Assembly (NCBI RefSeq): GCF_003386535.1
Contig: NZ_QTTN01000025.1
Location: 33,342-97,341 of the forward strand
DNA: 64,000 nt
Origin: Paenibacillus taihuensis
GTDB lineage: Bacteria > Bacillota > Bacilli > Paenibacillales > Paenibacillaceae
Direction: 5' to 3'
Under the pieces are notes generated by a model. It ran no database searches. It worked only from the letters and a program-made list of their open reading frames with translations, and was not told where the DNA came from. The position numbers and the translations under genes are program-made. This document shows, one piece after another, positions 43,157-52,198 of this stretch (positions within the stretch are counted from its first letter, which is position 1; every line of letters begins with the position of its first letter).

Positions 43157-43672
43157 TTGCAAGAAACAATCGCAATTGATCTGATTGAAGTGGCTCCTTT
43201 CAAGGCATTGGCAGTAAGAACAGGTATGACGCCCGATAAGAGCGGGACGCGGGCGGCGTGGAGCCAGCTTACCGCACAGGTTCCGCTTAATGATGAACGA
43301 TTGACGGATAGTCCGTCCGCTTATGTGTTCATTCCGCAGGAGCAGTGGAGCGGGGAAGTCGATACGCTGTGGGTGGGGCTGGCGGTTCATGAGTTCGGAG
43401 ACGTACCGGACGGCATCGAGAAACTGGAGATGGGCGGCGGGCTTTGCGTGAGCGCCCAAGTGAACGGTGATGAAGCCCATATGTGGCGCGTATATGAAGC
43501 GATATTCGGATGGCTGGATCAGTCGCCTGATTATGAGATCGATTCAAGTGAGGGCGTGCTTGGGATGGAGACCGTTCCATTCGAACCGCTGAATGCACTT
43601 ACTGTTCCTTATTCGGAGCTTCAAACGTTTCATTTCACCATGCTGTACCCCGTTCGTAAGAAGTCTTCATAG
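43157..43672 (+). CDS. GyrI-like effector-binding domain protein
   Basis: 171 residues of the AraC effector-binding/GyrI-like fold (VAPFKALAVRTGMTPDKSG, YVFIPQEQWSGE, DTLWVGLAVHEF, MLYPVRK). TTG 43157 has GGAGAGGG about six bases upstream; GTG 43151 overlaps that site. Such proteins bind small hydrophobic ligands. It stands alone downstream of the divergent ada gene. Confidence 0.8.
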   Translation: MQETIAIDLIEVAPFKALAVRTGMTPDKSGTRAAWSQLTAQVPLNDERLTDSPSAYVFIPQEQWSGEVDTLWVGLAVHEFGDVPDGIEKLEMGGGLCVSAQVNGDEAHMWRVYEAIFGWLDQSPDYEIDSSEGVLGMETVPFEPLNALTVPYSELQTFHFTMLYPVRKKSS

Positions 43673-43707
43673 ATCTGATCTGAACTGAATAGTCGTGCAC
43701 GCATATA

Positions 43708-43740
43708 GAAAGCTCCCTTCGAACCGCGAAGGGAGCTTTC
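43708..43740. terminator. Strong terminator hairpin
   Basis: GAAAGCTCCCTTCG pairs perfectly with CGAAGGGAGCTTTC around AACCG. It lies between converging genes. Confidence 0.9.
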
Positions 43741-43758
43741 GTCATTTTGTTATAATCC

Positions 43759-44463
43759 TTATTTTGCGGACAAATTAGGGTATAGGGCATTGACTCCGCC
43801 GGCGAGTCCTTGTTGGACATGGCGGCTGATATCATCGGCAACAATTTCATACTGATCCGCTTCGAGACCGTCGACTGCAATGCGCGCAATGTCCTTCGGA
43901 TCGGACTTCTGCGCTGTAATATTAGCCGTCATGTCTGTATTCATGTAGGCCACGTGCAGCCCAGCAACTCGAACATTACGCGGCGCAAGTTCCAGACGCA
44001 GCGCATTCGTCATGCCCCACTCCGCGGATTTGGCTGCAGCATATGCACCTTCGTTACCGACGCTGAGCCATGAGAGCACGGATAGGACGTTTAGCATCGC
44101 GCCGCCGCTGTTCTTCTCAATAACCGGCGCAAAGGCGCGGACCATCGCTAACGTACCGAACACGTGCGTATCGAACTCCTTATGAATATCTTCAAAGGCG
44201 CCCGTCAGCAGGGAAGTTCCTGTTGCAATGCCTGCGTTGTTGATTAGCAGCGTAACGTCACTGGCCGTCTTTGCGGCAGCGGCTACGGATGCTGGATCAG
44301 TAATGTCGAGCTGCAGCGGAATAGCTCCGGGCAGATCGATCGTATCTACGTTTCTTGCGCCTGCATATACTTTTGCTCCTCTTGCCAGAAGCTCTGCAGC
44401 CAAGTTTTTGCCAAAACCACGGTTAGCGCCAGTAACAAGAGCAACTTGATTCGAAATATTCAT
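43759..44463 (-). CDS. Short-chain dehydrogenase/reductase
   Basis: 234 residues. The Rossmann motif TGANRGFGKNLA is followed by LLINNAG, the catalytic Ser in LSVLSWLSV and Tyr/Lys in YAAAKSAEW. Classical SDR, NAD(P)H-dependent; substrate unknown. It is divergent from the TetR gene at 44630, and its promoter contains a dyad that the TetR protein could bind. Confidence 0.9.
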   Translation of the reverse strand: MNISNQVALVTGANRGFGKNLAAELLARGAKVYAGARNVDTIDLPGAIPLQLDITDPASVAAAAKTASDVTLLINNAGIATGTSLLTGAFEDIHKEFDTHVFGTLAMVRAFAPVIEKNSGGAMLNVLSVLSWLSVGNEGAYAAAKSAEWGMTNALRLELAPRNVRVAGLHVAYMNTDMTANITAQKSDPKDIARIAVDGLEADQYEIVADDISRHVQQGLAGGVNALYPNLSAK

Positions 44464-44488
44464 GAGATAAGTCTCCTTCGCGTTTTAA

Positions 44489-44591
44489 AATATGATGCAT
44501 ATAATATATTATGAGCATCATATTATAGATTGTCAAATGTCACTGATTTCCTAACCGGATGATTGACAAGAGATATTATGATGACTACAAT
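44489..44591. promoter_or_regulatory. Divergent SDR/tetR promoters with dyad operator
   Basis: Plus strand: TTGACA (44563-44568), a 17-bp spacer and TACAAT (44586-44591) drive tetR. Minus strand: TTGACA (44536-44531), a 17-bp spacer and CATAAT drive the SDR gene. A dyad, AATATGATGC (44489-44498) with GCATCATATT (44515-44524), overlaps the SDR -10 box and start. Confidence 0.65.
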
Positions 44592-44629
44592 ATTTTAAAA
44601 ATCAGTATTGCAGCAAAGGATGAAGTACG

Positions 44630-45208
44630 ATGCCCTATCCAGCAGGTCATAAGTTGAAAGTTCGCGGCCGGATCGTGGAAAGTGCTGCGAACGCTTTTCG
44701 ATCGAGCGGTATTCGCGACATAAGCGTCCCTGTCATTATGAAGGGCGTCGGCTTAACGCACGGCGGCTTCTATTCTCACTTCGAGAGTAAAGATCAGCTT
44801 GTCTGCGAAGCTTGCAGCTATGCGGTTGATCATACGATTCAGCTGCTTCAGGAGGCAGTTGATCATGTGAGCAGCGGATCGAAGATCAACGCCATCATCG
44901 ATTATTATTTGAGCGCGGAGCATCGGGATAATACGGAGCTCGGCTGTATTTTGCCCGCTTTCTCGGGAGAGATGCCTCGTTTATCCGAAGAGATACGGCA
45001 GCATTTCACGGCTGAACTGGATAAAATCATCGCTTTCGTATCTTCAATCGCCGATATCAACAAGCAGAATGGAACAGCGCTGCTAAGTCTTCTGATCGGC
45101 ACAGTCATACTAGCGCGTTCTGTCAGTGATCTGGAGCAGAGCGACGGCATTCTGGCTGCGGGAAAAATCAATGCGAAGATGCTGCTGAGCTCCTGGGAAC
45201 AAGCGTGA
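44630..45208 (+). CDS. TetR family transcriptional regulator
   Basis: 192 residues. The N-terminal helix-turn-helix (IVESAANAFRSSGIRDISVPVIMKGVGLTHGGFYSHFESKDQL) is the AcrR/NemR-like form, followed by a helical ligand domain with several Cys. It probably represses the divergent SDR gene and itself (inference from shared operator region). Confidence 0.9.
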   Translation: MPYPAGHKLKVRGRIVESAANAFRSSGIRDISVPVIMKGVGLTHGGFYSHFESKDQLVCEACSYAVDHTIQLLQEAVDHVSSGSKINAIIDYYLSAEHRDNTELGCILPAFSGEMPRLSEEIRQHFTAELDKIIAFVSSIADINKQNGTALLSLLIGTVILARSVSDLEQSDGILAAGKINAKMLLSSWEQA

Positions 45209-45239
45209 CGAGCTAAAGCTTAGATATAGAGAGTAAGGA

Positions 45240-45268
45240 AGATGGCTGCCCATAGGGCGGCCATTTTT
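45240..45268 (+). terminator. Rho-independent terminator
   Basis: AAGATGGCTGCCC pairs with GGGCGGCCATTTTT around ATA. Confidence 0.85.
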
Positions 45269-45352
45269 CGTTAGAAGGGAATTGTTTCGGCGAGGGCGAA
45301 TAGATTTGAGGATATCTGATCAAAAAGCCAAATGTAGGAGGCGCATTCAGAG

Positions 45353-46756
45353 TTGGTACAGCAAACGACGAATCGGAAGGTTGTAACGATTGGCCTGCTC
45401 GCTGCACTGTTCATCGGGGCGTTGGATGCAACGGTCGTCAGTACAGCAATGCCTCATATTACGAAGGAATTAAGCGGGTTTAGCTTAATCAGTTGGGTGT
45501 TCTCGATTTATACGCTGACGATGTGCGTCGCGACGCCTGTCTTCGGCAAGCTGGCAGACCTGTATGGAAGAAGATCGGTGTTCACCGCGGGGCTGCTGAT
45601 CTTCGCGATTGGCTCGATCCTGTGCGGAGCGGCGACGAGCATGACCGCCTTAATCTGGTTCCGCGCGTTACAAGGCTTCGGCGCAGGGGCGCTTACGCCG
45701 GTCACGTTCACGATTGTCGGCGACTTGTATCCGGGCGAGCAGCGCGCGAAGGTTCAAGGGATTTTCGCTTCGGTATGGTCGGTTGCGGGATTGCTCGGTC
45801 CGCTCGTGGGCGGAACGTTCGTCGACTACATCTCGTGGCGCTGGATTTTCTACATGAATGTGCCCGTGTTTGTCATTGCCTTCATTCTTGTTGTTGGATT
45901 TCTGCATGAGAAGTTCGAGAAGAAGGCGAAGAAGATCGACTTTATCGGCGCGACCATATTCACGATTGGATTAACGGCACTCCTCTACGCGCTGCTGAAC
46001 GGCGGGGAGAAGTACGAATGGAACTCCGCGCTAATTATCGGCCTGCTGTGTGTCGCGGTTGTTTTCATCTCGCTGTTCCTTTTCGTGGAGATGCGGGTGA
46101 AGGAGCCGATGATGCCGCTTGGGCTGTTCAAGACAAGAGAGATTCGCGTCATCTACCTGCTCAGTTTCCTGGGCTTCGCCATCACGGCGGGCGTGATGGT
46201 GTACGCGCCTCAATGGATTCAAGTCGTACTCGGACATAGCGCGACGAACTCCGGGTTCACGCTCATGCCGATGTGCCTTGCCTGGCCCTTCGCCGCTACG
46301 ATGGCAGGCAGGCTGATGTTCAAGTACGGCCCTCGGATCTTCATCGTCGCTGGCGCGGTTATCGTTGCAGCAGGCAGCCTATGGCTCATGCTGATTGATT
46401 CCGACTCGCCGTACTCGTACCTGGTCGGCATCCTCGTCGTGATCGGCTTCGGCATGGGCTTATTGACGACGCCGATTCTGGTTCTCATCCAGAATGCCGT
46501 GGATTGGAGCCAGCGGGGCGTGGCGACTTCGACGAACTCTCTGATGAACGCGCTCGGGCAGACCGTCGGCGTGGCGATGTTCGGCACGTTATTCAATAAC
46601 GCGGCGGCGGGGCTCGACACGAAGCAGGTGGCGCATGGCATGCATGTCGTCTTCATATCGATCTTCGCGATATCGGTCGCGGTCGTGCTCGTTGTCGGTT
46701 TGTTGCCGTCGCAGCGCAAAGAGTCGGGGAAGTCGCAGTCGAGTGTGGCCGGGTAA
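45353..46756 (+). CDS. DHA2-family MFS multidrug transporter
   Basis: 467 residues with about 14 membrane helices. It has the DHA2 opening LLAALFIGALDATVVSTAMPHI, the A motif GKLADLYGRRSVF and the C motif WSVAGLLGPLVGG. TTG 45353 follows AGGAGG by about 11 bases. It is an intact relative of the broken MFS at 37796-39147. Substrate unknown; no adjacent dedicated regulator besides the TetR gene just upstream. Confidence 0.9.
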   Translation: MVQQTTNRKVVTIGLLAALFIGALDATVVSTAMPHITKELSGFSLISWVFSIYTLTMCVATPVFGKLADLYGRRSVFTAGLLIFAIGSILCGAATSMTALIWFRALQGFGAGALTPVTFTIVGDLYPGEQRAKVQGIFASVWSVAGLLGPLVGGTFVDYISWRWIFYMNVPVFVIAFILVVGFLHEKFEKKAKKIDFIGATIFTIGLTALLYALLNGGEKYEWNSALIIGLLCVAVVFISLFLFVEMRVKEPMMPLGLFKTREIRVIYLLSFLGFAITAGVMVYAPQWIQVVLGHSATNSGFTLMPMCLAWPFAATMAGRLMFKYGPRIFIVAGAVIVAAGSLWLMLIDSDSPYSYLVGILVVIGFGMGLLTTPILVLIQNAVDWSQRGVATSTNSLMNALGQTVGVAMFGTLFNNAAAGLDTKQVAHGMHVVFISIFAISVAVVLVVGLLPSQRKESGKSQSSVAG

Positions 46757-46817
46757 GCGAATTAGCGGAAAAGAGGAAAAGCGGAGAAGCGGAACACATA
46801 AGCGAAATGCACAAGCG

Positions 46818-46842
46818 GGCCGTCCAGAAATGGATGGCCTTT
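46818..46842 (+). terminator. Rho-independent terminator
   Basis: GGCCGTCCA pairs with TGGATGGCC (one G-U pair) around GAAA, followed by TTT. Confidence 0.75.
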
Positions 46843-46931
46843 AAAGTTTGGCTGGAAATGGTAATGTGGTGAATGCTAATGTAAACGTAATGGTCAAACT
46901 ATCTGTATCAAAGGGAAGCGAGGAGAAACAC

Positions 46932-47291
46932 ATGATCAACGCAGCACACATTATCCTGTACAGCACGGACGCAGAGGCGGACCGGGCTTTCATTCAAGAC
47001 GTTCTCGGATTTGCCGGTGTAGACGCAGGCGGCGGATGGATGATCTTCAAGCTGCCTCCTGCAGAGGTTGCGGTTCATCCTACGGATGGGCCAAGCAGTC
47101 AGGAGCTTTATTTCCTGTGCGATGATATCGAGAAAACGTTGGCGGAGTTAAGCGAGCGCGGTGTCTCCATTTTGGAGCCGGTCAGCGAGCAGAGATGGGG
47201 CAAGCTTGCAGCGATTCAGCTTCCTAGCGGTGCGAAGCTTCCGCTGTACCAGCCGCTTCATCCTGTAGCCCACAGCTTAGGGGAGGCGTAA
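46932..47291 (+). CDS. VOC (glyoxalase-like) family protein
   Basis: 119 residues of the vicinal-oxygen-chelate fold (AHIILYSTDAEADRAFIQDVLGF, WMIFKLPPAEVAVHP, LYFLCDDIEKTLAELSERG). ATG 46932 follows AGGAG by six bases; longer in-frame starts back to 46848 lack a binding site. It is co-transcribed with the next small gene. Substrate unknown. Confidence 0.85.
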   Translation: MINAAHIILYSTDAEADRAFIQDVLGFAGVDAGGGWMIFKLPPAEVAVHPTDGPSSQELYFLCDDIEKTLAELSERGVSILEPVSEQRWGKLAAIQLPSGAKLPLYQPLHPVAHSLGEA

Positions 47292-47294
47292 TCG

Positions 47295-47495
47295 ATGGCT
47301 TGGAAAACGATGCTCGATGCAGACCACGTCTGCATTCGATACGACGCAGCAGATCGAAACGTCATCCTAGAGATCAACGATGGCGGGTTGCAGCCGAACT
47401 ACGTCACCGTGCACTGCAACGCTGACGAGGTCAAAGAGATTGTTGAAGCGTTGCAGAAGACGCTTGAGGTTATGGCGCCACTTTCAGCTAGCTGA
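47295..47495 (+). CDS. Small uncharacterised protein
   Basis: 66 residues (starts MAWKTMLDADHVCIRYD), beta-strand then helix, ending with EIVEALQKTLEV. No family recognised. It starts three bases after the VOC stop, so it is probably translated with it. The composition is that of a genuine soluble small protein. Confidence 0.65.
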   Translation: MAWKTMLDADHVCIRYDAADRNVILEINDGGLQPNYVTVHCNADEVKEIVEALQKTLEVMAPLSAS

Positions 47496-47514
47496 GAGAG
47501 GCTTTTCCCTCTCA
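47493..47514. repeat. Short intergenic hairpin repeat
   Basis: TGAGAGAGG, loop CTTTT, CCCTCTCA: a stem of the same design as the three hairpins at 57404-57535. A weaker copy with GGCTTTTCCC lies about 55 bases further on. Confidence 0.55.
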
Positions 47515-47573
47515 CGGCTCACAATTCCCGAGAATCCGGCGTCGAGAAAGGCTTTTCCCGCTATTCCAAGCGA

Positions 47574-47608
47574 AGAGACCGCACCCCCGTAATCGGGAGT
47601 GAGGTCTT
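47574..47608. terminator. Terminator between converging genes
   Basis: AGACCGCAC-CCCCG pairs with CGGGAGTGAGGTCT around TAAT, serving the methyltransferase on the minus strand and the small gene on the plus strand. Confidence 0.7.
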
Positions 47609-47614
47609 CCAAGT

Positions 47615-48382
47615 TTAAGCTTTAATCGCCATGAACCGAATCCGTTTGTAATCGATGTACCAGGCTTCGTCGTGATATAACTCCGGACGCGCTTCGGCCT
47701 CGATTTTTGCAATGGCCGCACTCTTCTCCTCCGCAGACAAACCTTTGAAGAGATCATCCGCCAATCCCGTCAGCCATATTTTCAGTCCGTCATCGCCGTC
47801 CTTCATCCTGGTCGGTCTATCGAAGTGAACGGCGTACGTAACCCGGAAGCCCTGCTGCTCTAGAAGCGTGCTGTACTGAGCGATGCTTGGAAAGTACCAG
47901 GGATTCAATGCGGATGCATCGATTCCATAATCACGTTCAAGCACACGGCTTGCTGCTTTAACGACCGTCTCCACATTGCCTTGACCCCCGAATTCCGCTA
48001 CGAACCTTCCGCCTTGCCTCAATGCATCCCATATACACGCAATGACTTTCTCGGGCTCCTTCACCCAGTGTAAAGCTGCATTCGAGAACACGGCATCGAC
48101 CTCTTCTTCCAGCTTGAAGCTGGTGGCATCGCCTACGCGAAAGCGAAGCGCCGGATACTTCTCCTTTGCTGCGGCAATCATCGACGCAGATAAGTCCATG
48201 CCAATAACGTCCGCGCCAGCCTTCGAAATCTCATCTGCCAAATCGCCCGTTCCGCAGCCGAGATCAAGAACGGTCTCCCCCTGTGTGGGGTTCAACAGTT
48301 CGACCACACCTTTGCCAAACTCGGATACAAAATCCAGCTTCTTGTCGTAAAGCTCCGTCTGCCAGACATGAATTGAACTCAT
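47615..48382 (-). CDS. SAM-dependent methyltransferase (trans-aconitate methyltransferase-like)
   Basis: 255 residues. Motif I VLDLGCGTGDLADEI, then GMDLSASMIAAAKEKYP, FSNAALHWVKEPEKV and the motif GGRFVAEFGGQGN. This order matches Tam/BioC-like methyltransferases. Substrate unknown. Its promoter region is shared with the plus-strand gene at 48596. Confidence 0.87.
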   Translation of the reverse strand: MSSIHVWQTELYDKKLDFVSEFGKGVVELLNPTQGETVLDLGCGTGDLADEISKAGADVIGMDLSASMIAAAKEKYPALRFRVGDATSFKLEEEVDAVFSNAALHWVKEPEKVIACIWDALRQGGRFVAEFGGQGNVETVVKAASRVLERDYGIDASALNPWYFPSIAQYSTLLEQQGFRVTYAVHFDRPTRMKDGDDGLKIWLTGLADDLFKGLSAEEKSAAIAKIEAEARPELYHDEAWYIDYKRIRFMAIKA

Positions 48383-48595
48383 GATACGTCCCTCCTAGTA
48401 CTTGGTAATTTCATTGTAGCGGAGGTCTGCTTATGCGTGAAATATATAAAGGCTATTTAGTTTATAATTTTCCGTTATAGAGGTACCTTTGAAAATATTG
48501 TAAGACTACGAGCAAACATGCTATGATAAAGATAACGTAAATTGAAAAAGGTAACCTAATTCAAATGCAGAGCGGGAATGAGGAGGCGACACGAG

Positions 48596-48832
48596 TTGAA
48601 AGACAAAACGATCAAAGTCGGTGTCTCTAACAAAGAAGGCCAGTTAGGTTTTGTATTTACGAGAGGAGGACTGCGAGAGGGATCTGGAAGGAAGAGTATT
48701 GGTGTGACTAAGAAAGTGTCGCTCACTCTTACGGATGAAATATGGGAAATGATCGAGAAACAATGTGCAGACAACGAACAATCTCGCTCGGAAGTGATCC
48801 GTACGATCTTGGAGTCCTATTATTCAAACTAA
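48596..48832 (+). CDS. Ribbon-helix-helix DNA-binding protein
   Basis: 78 residues. The C-terminal 45 are a CopG-like ribbon-helix-helix (TKKVSLTLTDEIWEMIEKQCADNEQSRSEVIRTILESYY); the N-terminal part is basic (GGLREGSGRKS). TTG 48596 has AGGAGG (48581-48586) nine bases upstream; ATG 48578 overlaps that site. It precedes the second dnaN by 25 bases. A plasmid-type copy-number, partition or autoregulatory factor is plausible. Confidence 0.8.
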   Translation: MKDKTIKVGVSNKEGQLGFVFTRGGLREGSGRKSIGVTKKVSLTLTDEIWEMIEKQCADNEQSRSEVIRTILESYYSN

Positions 48833-48857
48833 TCCACGTTGAGGTTAGGTGAGACCA

Positions 48858-49982
48858 TTGCTGGTTGAGATCGCAAGAGATACGCTGATGAACGCTTTGC
48901 AGCACGTCACAAAGGCTGTTGATGTCCATAATCCAATACCGATACTTCAAGGCATTCATATTCAGGCGCGCGCTGATGGCATTATTTTTACAGCTAGTAA
49001 CGCAAGTATGACCATACGGGCCGAGTCCCCTCAGGACGGCGCAAGCGTAACGGTTCGAAGAACAGGCGCAGTCGTGATCCCATCACGGTATTTCCATGAC
49101 GTTATTCGTAAGCTTCACGATGAACGGATTTTACTTGAAACGAATGAACAACTCATTGTTACAGTCAAGTCGGGGCATTCTCAAGTACGGTTATGTGGCA
49201 TGGATCCTTACGAGTTCCCGTCTCTCAGTGGAGAACAGAGTGCACCTCGCAGACTGAGTATTAATAGTGCATCCCTTAAGTCCGCTATTAAACAGGTGGC
49301 GACCATGGCATCAACCTCCGAGACTAGACCGGTACTAACGGGAGTATCCGTAGAGTGTAATCATGATTCCATAACGTTCATTGCAACAGATGGGGTGCGA
49401 CTTGCTACCCGTAATTTAGATGCAGAAGGCAACATAAGCGAAACGTTCCGTGCAATCATTCCAGCAAAAAACCTTTATGAGATGTCCAAAATGCTAAGCA
49501 GCGAGGATGAGATAACTGGAATCGAAGTGAGCAACAGTCGAGTAAGATTTGCTACGCATGGATTGAAGGTCGAGTCTGCACGTATCGAGGGGGCTTTCCC
49601 ATCAATAATGAATGCAATCCCACAGGCGTATCTTTGTGAATTCACAGTAGAAAGGGCCCATTTGTTAGCGGCGGTTGAATGTGTAACGGTATTGGCAAGT
49701 GATAATATCATCAAGCTAGTGGCTAGTCATCATTTATTAAAGCTATTGTCCAGAACGCCCGAGGTGGGGGATATTGAAAATGCTGTTCCTCTAACGGAGA
49801 TGAGCGGAGAGGGATTCGCCATATCAGTGAACGGCAAGTTTCTAACTGATATTTTGCGCCACAGCGATTGCTCAGGTGTCCGAGTTCGATATGCAGGTCC
49901 AACCAGTCCAATTGTCATCCTCCCTGATGATCCGAACATATCGGCGCTTTTCTTGGTTACTCCGGTGAGAACTCATAACTAG
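48858..49982 (+). CDS. dnaN: Second DNA polymerase III beta subunit (sliding clamp paralogue)
   Basis: 374 residues, full clamp length with three repeated domains. N-terminal domain: LMNALQHVTKAVDVHNPIPILQGI. Middle domain: RPVLTGVSVECNHDSITFIATDGVRLATRN and FRAIIPAKNLYEMSKML. C-terminal end: ALFLVTPVRT. TTG 48858 gives the normal DnaN start; GTG 48849 overlaps the ribosome binding site. The housekeeping dnaN normally sits with dnaA and recF, which are absent, so this is an accessory copy. It is probably co-transcribed with the ribbon-helix-helix gene, beside parMR. Confidence 0.9.
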   Translation: MLVEIARDTLMNALQHVTKAVDVHNPIPILQGIHIQARADGIIFTASNASMTIRAESPQDGASVTVRRTGAVVIPSRYFHDVIRKLHDERILLETNEQLIVTVKSGHSQVRLCGMDPYEFPSLSGEQSAPRRLSINSASLKSAIKQVATMASTSETRPVLTGVSVECNHDSITFIATDGVRLATRNLDAEGNISETFRAIIPAKNLYEMSKMLSSEDEITGIEVSNSRVRFATHGLKVESARIEGAFPSIMNAIPQAYLCEFTVERAHLLAAVECVTVLASDNIIKLVASHHLLKLLSRTPEVGDIENAVPLTEMSGEGFAISVNGKFLTDILRHSDCSGVRVRYAGPTSPIVILPDDPNISALFLVTPVRTHN

Positions 49983-50052
49983 CCGACCAAACCATTTAAG
50001 GTTCACTAAAGCTTCAGGTCCCATACTGCATACATACGTGTATGGAGGGTGA

Positions 50053-50129
50053 ATGATTTTGAAGAAAATCAATATCGTAAAGTTTGCGCTTGATCTTGTA
50101 ATGGGCGTCATGTTCATATTGTTCTTCAG
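50053..50129 (+). pseudogene. N-terminal remnant of a DUF4405-like membrane protein
   Basis: After GGAGGG the frame reads ILKKINIVKFALDLVMGVMFILFF, the first helix of small DUF4405-type membrane proteins. Beyond about 50129 the homology ends and the frame continues in unrelated sequence that belongs to the next gene in another frame. Confidence 0.5.
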
Positions 50130-50438
50130 CGATGGGCGGATGGAGAATGGAACGAGCTCGTCTGCAATGCCGATGTCATTGTGGAATTTGAAGACAAGTC
50201 CCGTTGGGTTGCTTCATTCTTTACCTACAAGAACCTGACTGCCTTAATTGAGATAAACAGGGGGACGGGTGAATGCCTGCAGGGCAGATACTTTTGGTCG
50301 AGTGATATGGTGCTTGTCCAAGCGTGCAGCAGAGCAGAAATAGCAGAGGTCGTAAGCCACTTCGTTGAAGAGGATCAGTTTGCGGACATATTCCGCAGAA
50401 TTCATCCGATTGATCTAGACAGCGAGTCCATATCGTAA
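50130..50438 (+). pseudogene. Conserved-looking protein lacking its start
   Basis: An open frame of 102 codons (WADGEWNELVCNADVIVEFEDKSRWVASFFTYKN..., ending DIFRRIHPIDLDSESIS) with good coding character. No start or ribosome binding site stands before the conserved part. It abuts the DUF4405 remnant, so a deletion probably joined the two. A GTG at 50181 could start a shortened product. Family not recognised. Confidence 0.5.
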
Positions 50439-50502
50439 ATTCCATTCGACAATTTCCAATGAGAGAACCCTAATCTATCGTGGGACCACAGCATGATGCT
50501 TG

Positions 50503-50552
50503 CTAACACCTGGTATGGCAAAGTAATACCAAGGCATGCGAGGGCCATGCGA
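50503..50552 (+). repeat. Upstream iteron array, candidate parC site
   Basis: Five 10-bp units upstream of parM: CTAACACCTG, GTATGGCAAA, GTAATACCAA, GGCATGCGAG, GGCCATGCGA. They are degenerate versions of the units found downstream of parR. The position, just before the parM ribosome binding site, is where ParR-binding centromeres with the operon promoter usually lie. Confidence 0.55.
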
Positions 50553-50576
50553 ACCTAACGATAGGAGGACGTAATC

Positions 50577-51773
50577 ATGAACTATCACTTCTTTGTAGGT
50601 AACGATAATGGGAACAGCGAGCATGATTTGATGATCGACGGTCGATTGATTCAGCAGCCTAATGTCAATTGCAGAGTGGACGAGCTGCCGTGGCGGGAGG
50701 AGCAGGTGCCGGAGAGCTTCATCAAGAATCTGCAGGACCAGCTTGTCGTCACGATCGACTCGCCTTCCGCTCAGCCGGGGATGTACTATATCGGCAAGTT
50801 TGCGCTGGAGAGCGGCGAAATTCTTGATAATATCCAGATCGGCATCGACTCCAAGAGCGAGATGGATCTGCCGGTTGTGAACACATTGGCGCAAATCGCC
50901 GCGGTCGCGGTGCAGAAGTCCTACGAAGAGGAGAAGAAAATCCCGGCTCAGCTCGACATCGAAGTCGATATGGCGACGGCGCTGCCGGTGACGCAGCATA
51001 CGGACGAAACATCGGCAAGATTCGAGAAGCGGTTTACGTCAGGCCGGCATCATGTGACGGTCCATCTTGGCACGCTTCGCGTGTCGGTCAATATTGGTTT
51101 TCCGTTCGTGAAGGTCGTTCCGGAAGCGACCCCTGTTATTTTCACATTGCAAAAGGATGCTGCGGGCAATTGGCGGGAAGGCGAGATTTTTGCCGAATTT
51201 GCTGCCTCATATGGAATGGAGAAGAAGTTCAACGGAAACTTCTTTAAGGATAAACGAATTCTGCATGTCGATATCGGCGACGGGTCGACGGAGTATCCGA
51301 TTACGGAGGGGAATCGCTTCCTGCGGCAGTTCGTGCACGGCAGCCATCACGGAGCGGGCTATGCCATTGAGGAGGCACTTCAAGAATTCAACCGACTGAT
51401 CCATCTGCCGGACAGTCCGAGACAGTTCTTCAGCGACGTGCTCAAGAATCCGAAGCATAAGTACCATGCGCGTGCACTGAAGACACTGCGTCGACCGCTT
51501 GAGAGTCAGGTCAAGCAGATCGTGGCGCATGTGAAGAAGCAGCTGACGAAGGCGCGGAATGAGATCGATTTGATCTGCGTATACGGCGGAGGCAGCATTC
51601 TGATGCGGACGATTCTGTACCCGTACCTGAAAGAGCTATGTGATGTGCGCGAGATCAAGCTGTTCTACATTCCAGCGGAGTACGCTGTCGAGCTGAATGC
51701 AACGGGACTTGATGCTTTCGTACGAGGCAAGATCTATGAGGCGCTGAAAAATAAGGCGGAGCAGCCCGCATAA
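50577..51773 (+). CDS. parM: ParM/StbA-like actin-family ATPase
   Basis: 398 residues with the actin-like ATPase signature order. Phosphate-1 is VGNDNGNSEHD at the N-terminus, phosphate-2 is ILHVDIGDGSTEYPI in the middle, and the adenosine motif is VYGGGSILMRTIL near the C-terminus. Such proteins form filaments that push plasmid copies apart. GGAGGA lies before the ATG. The next gene encodes a small ParR-like protein, and iteron arrays flank both genes. Divergent ParM-like proteins also occur on Paenibacillus-type chromosomes, so location alone does not prove a plasmid. Confidence 0.87.
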   Translation: MNYHFFVGNDNGNSEHDLMIDGRLIQQPNVNCRVDELPWREEQVPESFIKNLQDQLVVTIDSPSAQPGMYYIGKFALESGEILDNIQIGIDSKSEMDLPVVNTLAQIAAVAVQKSYEEEKKIPAQLDIEVDMATALPVTQHTDETSARFEKRFTSGRHHVTVHLGTLRVSVNIGFPFVKVVPEATPVIFTLQKDAAGNWREGEIFAEFAASYGMEKKFNGNFFKDKRILHVDIGDGSTEYPITEGNRFLRQFVHGSHHGAGYAIEEALQEFNRLIHLPDSPRQFFSDVLKNPKHKYHARALKTLRRPLESQVKQIVAHVKKQLTKARNEIDLICVYGGGSILMRTILYPYLKELCDVREIKLFYIPAEYAVELNATGLDAFVRGKIYEALKNKAEQPA

Positions 51774-51790
51774 TCGGGCGGAGCAAGCAG

Positions 51791-52189
51791 GTGATGTCGA
51801 TGAAGAAGACCAAGCTGGCGGGCGAGAACATTAGCCTGAAGACGAGGAAGACAGAGGATCCGCTTGTCATGGCGTGGCTGAATGCGCAGACGAATCTGAT
51901 GGATTCGCTTCGCTATCTGGTGGAGAATGAAATCATGCAGCACGGCGTTCGGAATCTGCAGATGTTTATTCCGATGGAGCGGGCGGGCATTCAAGGCCAG
52001 GGTCAGGGACAAGGACATGCTGCAGCATTCTCTAGCCCAGTGGCGGCTACAGCTGAGGAAGTTGGACAAGCACCAGAGGCAGAGGAAGTCGCGGAATTCG
52101 TGGGCGATGCTGGAGCGGCCGACCATGAGGATGGATTCTCCGATAATCAGGATGAAGTTGACGATGAGGATATTGAAGCTTGGAGTTAG
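51791..52189 (+). CDS. parR: ParR-like centromere-binding protein
   Basis: 132 residues. The N-terminal 60 fit a ribbon-helix-helix (strand ENISLKTRK, helix DPLVMAWLNAQTN, helix MDSLRYLVENEIMQHG). A Gly/Gln linker (GIQGQGQGQGH) and a very acidic tail (EEVAEFVGD...DEVDDEDIEAW) follow. In ParR proteins the N-terminus binds iterons and the C-terminus binds the actin-like filament. It starts 17 bases after parM; GTG 51791, ATG 51794 and ATG 51800 are all possible starts. Assignment rests on synteny and predicted fold rather than strong sequence identity. Confidence 0.72.
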   Translation: MMSMKKTKLAGENISLKTRKTEDPLVMAWLNAQTNLMDSLRYLVENEIMQHGVRNLQMFIPMERAGIQGQGQGQGHAAAFSSPVAATAEEVGQAPEAEEVAEFVGDAGAADHEDGFSDNQDEVDDEDIEAWS

Positions 52190-52198
52190 TAGGACGTG

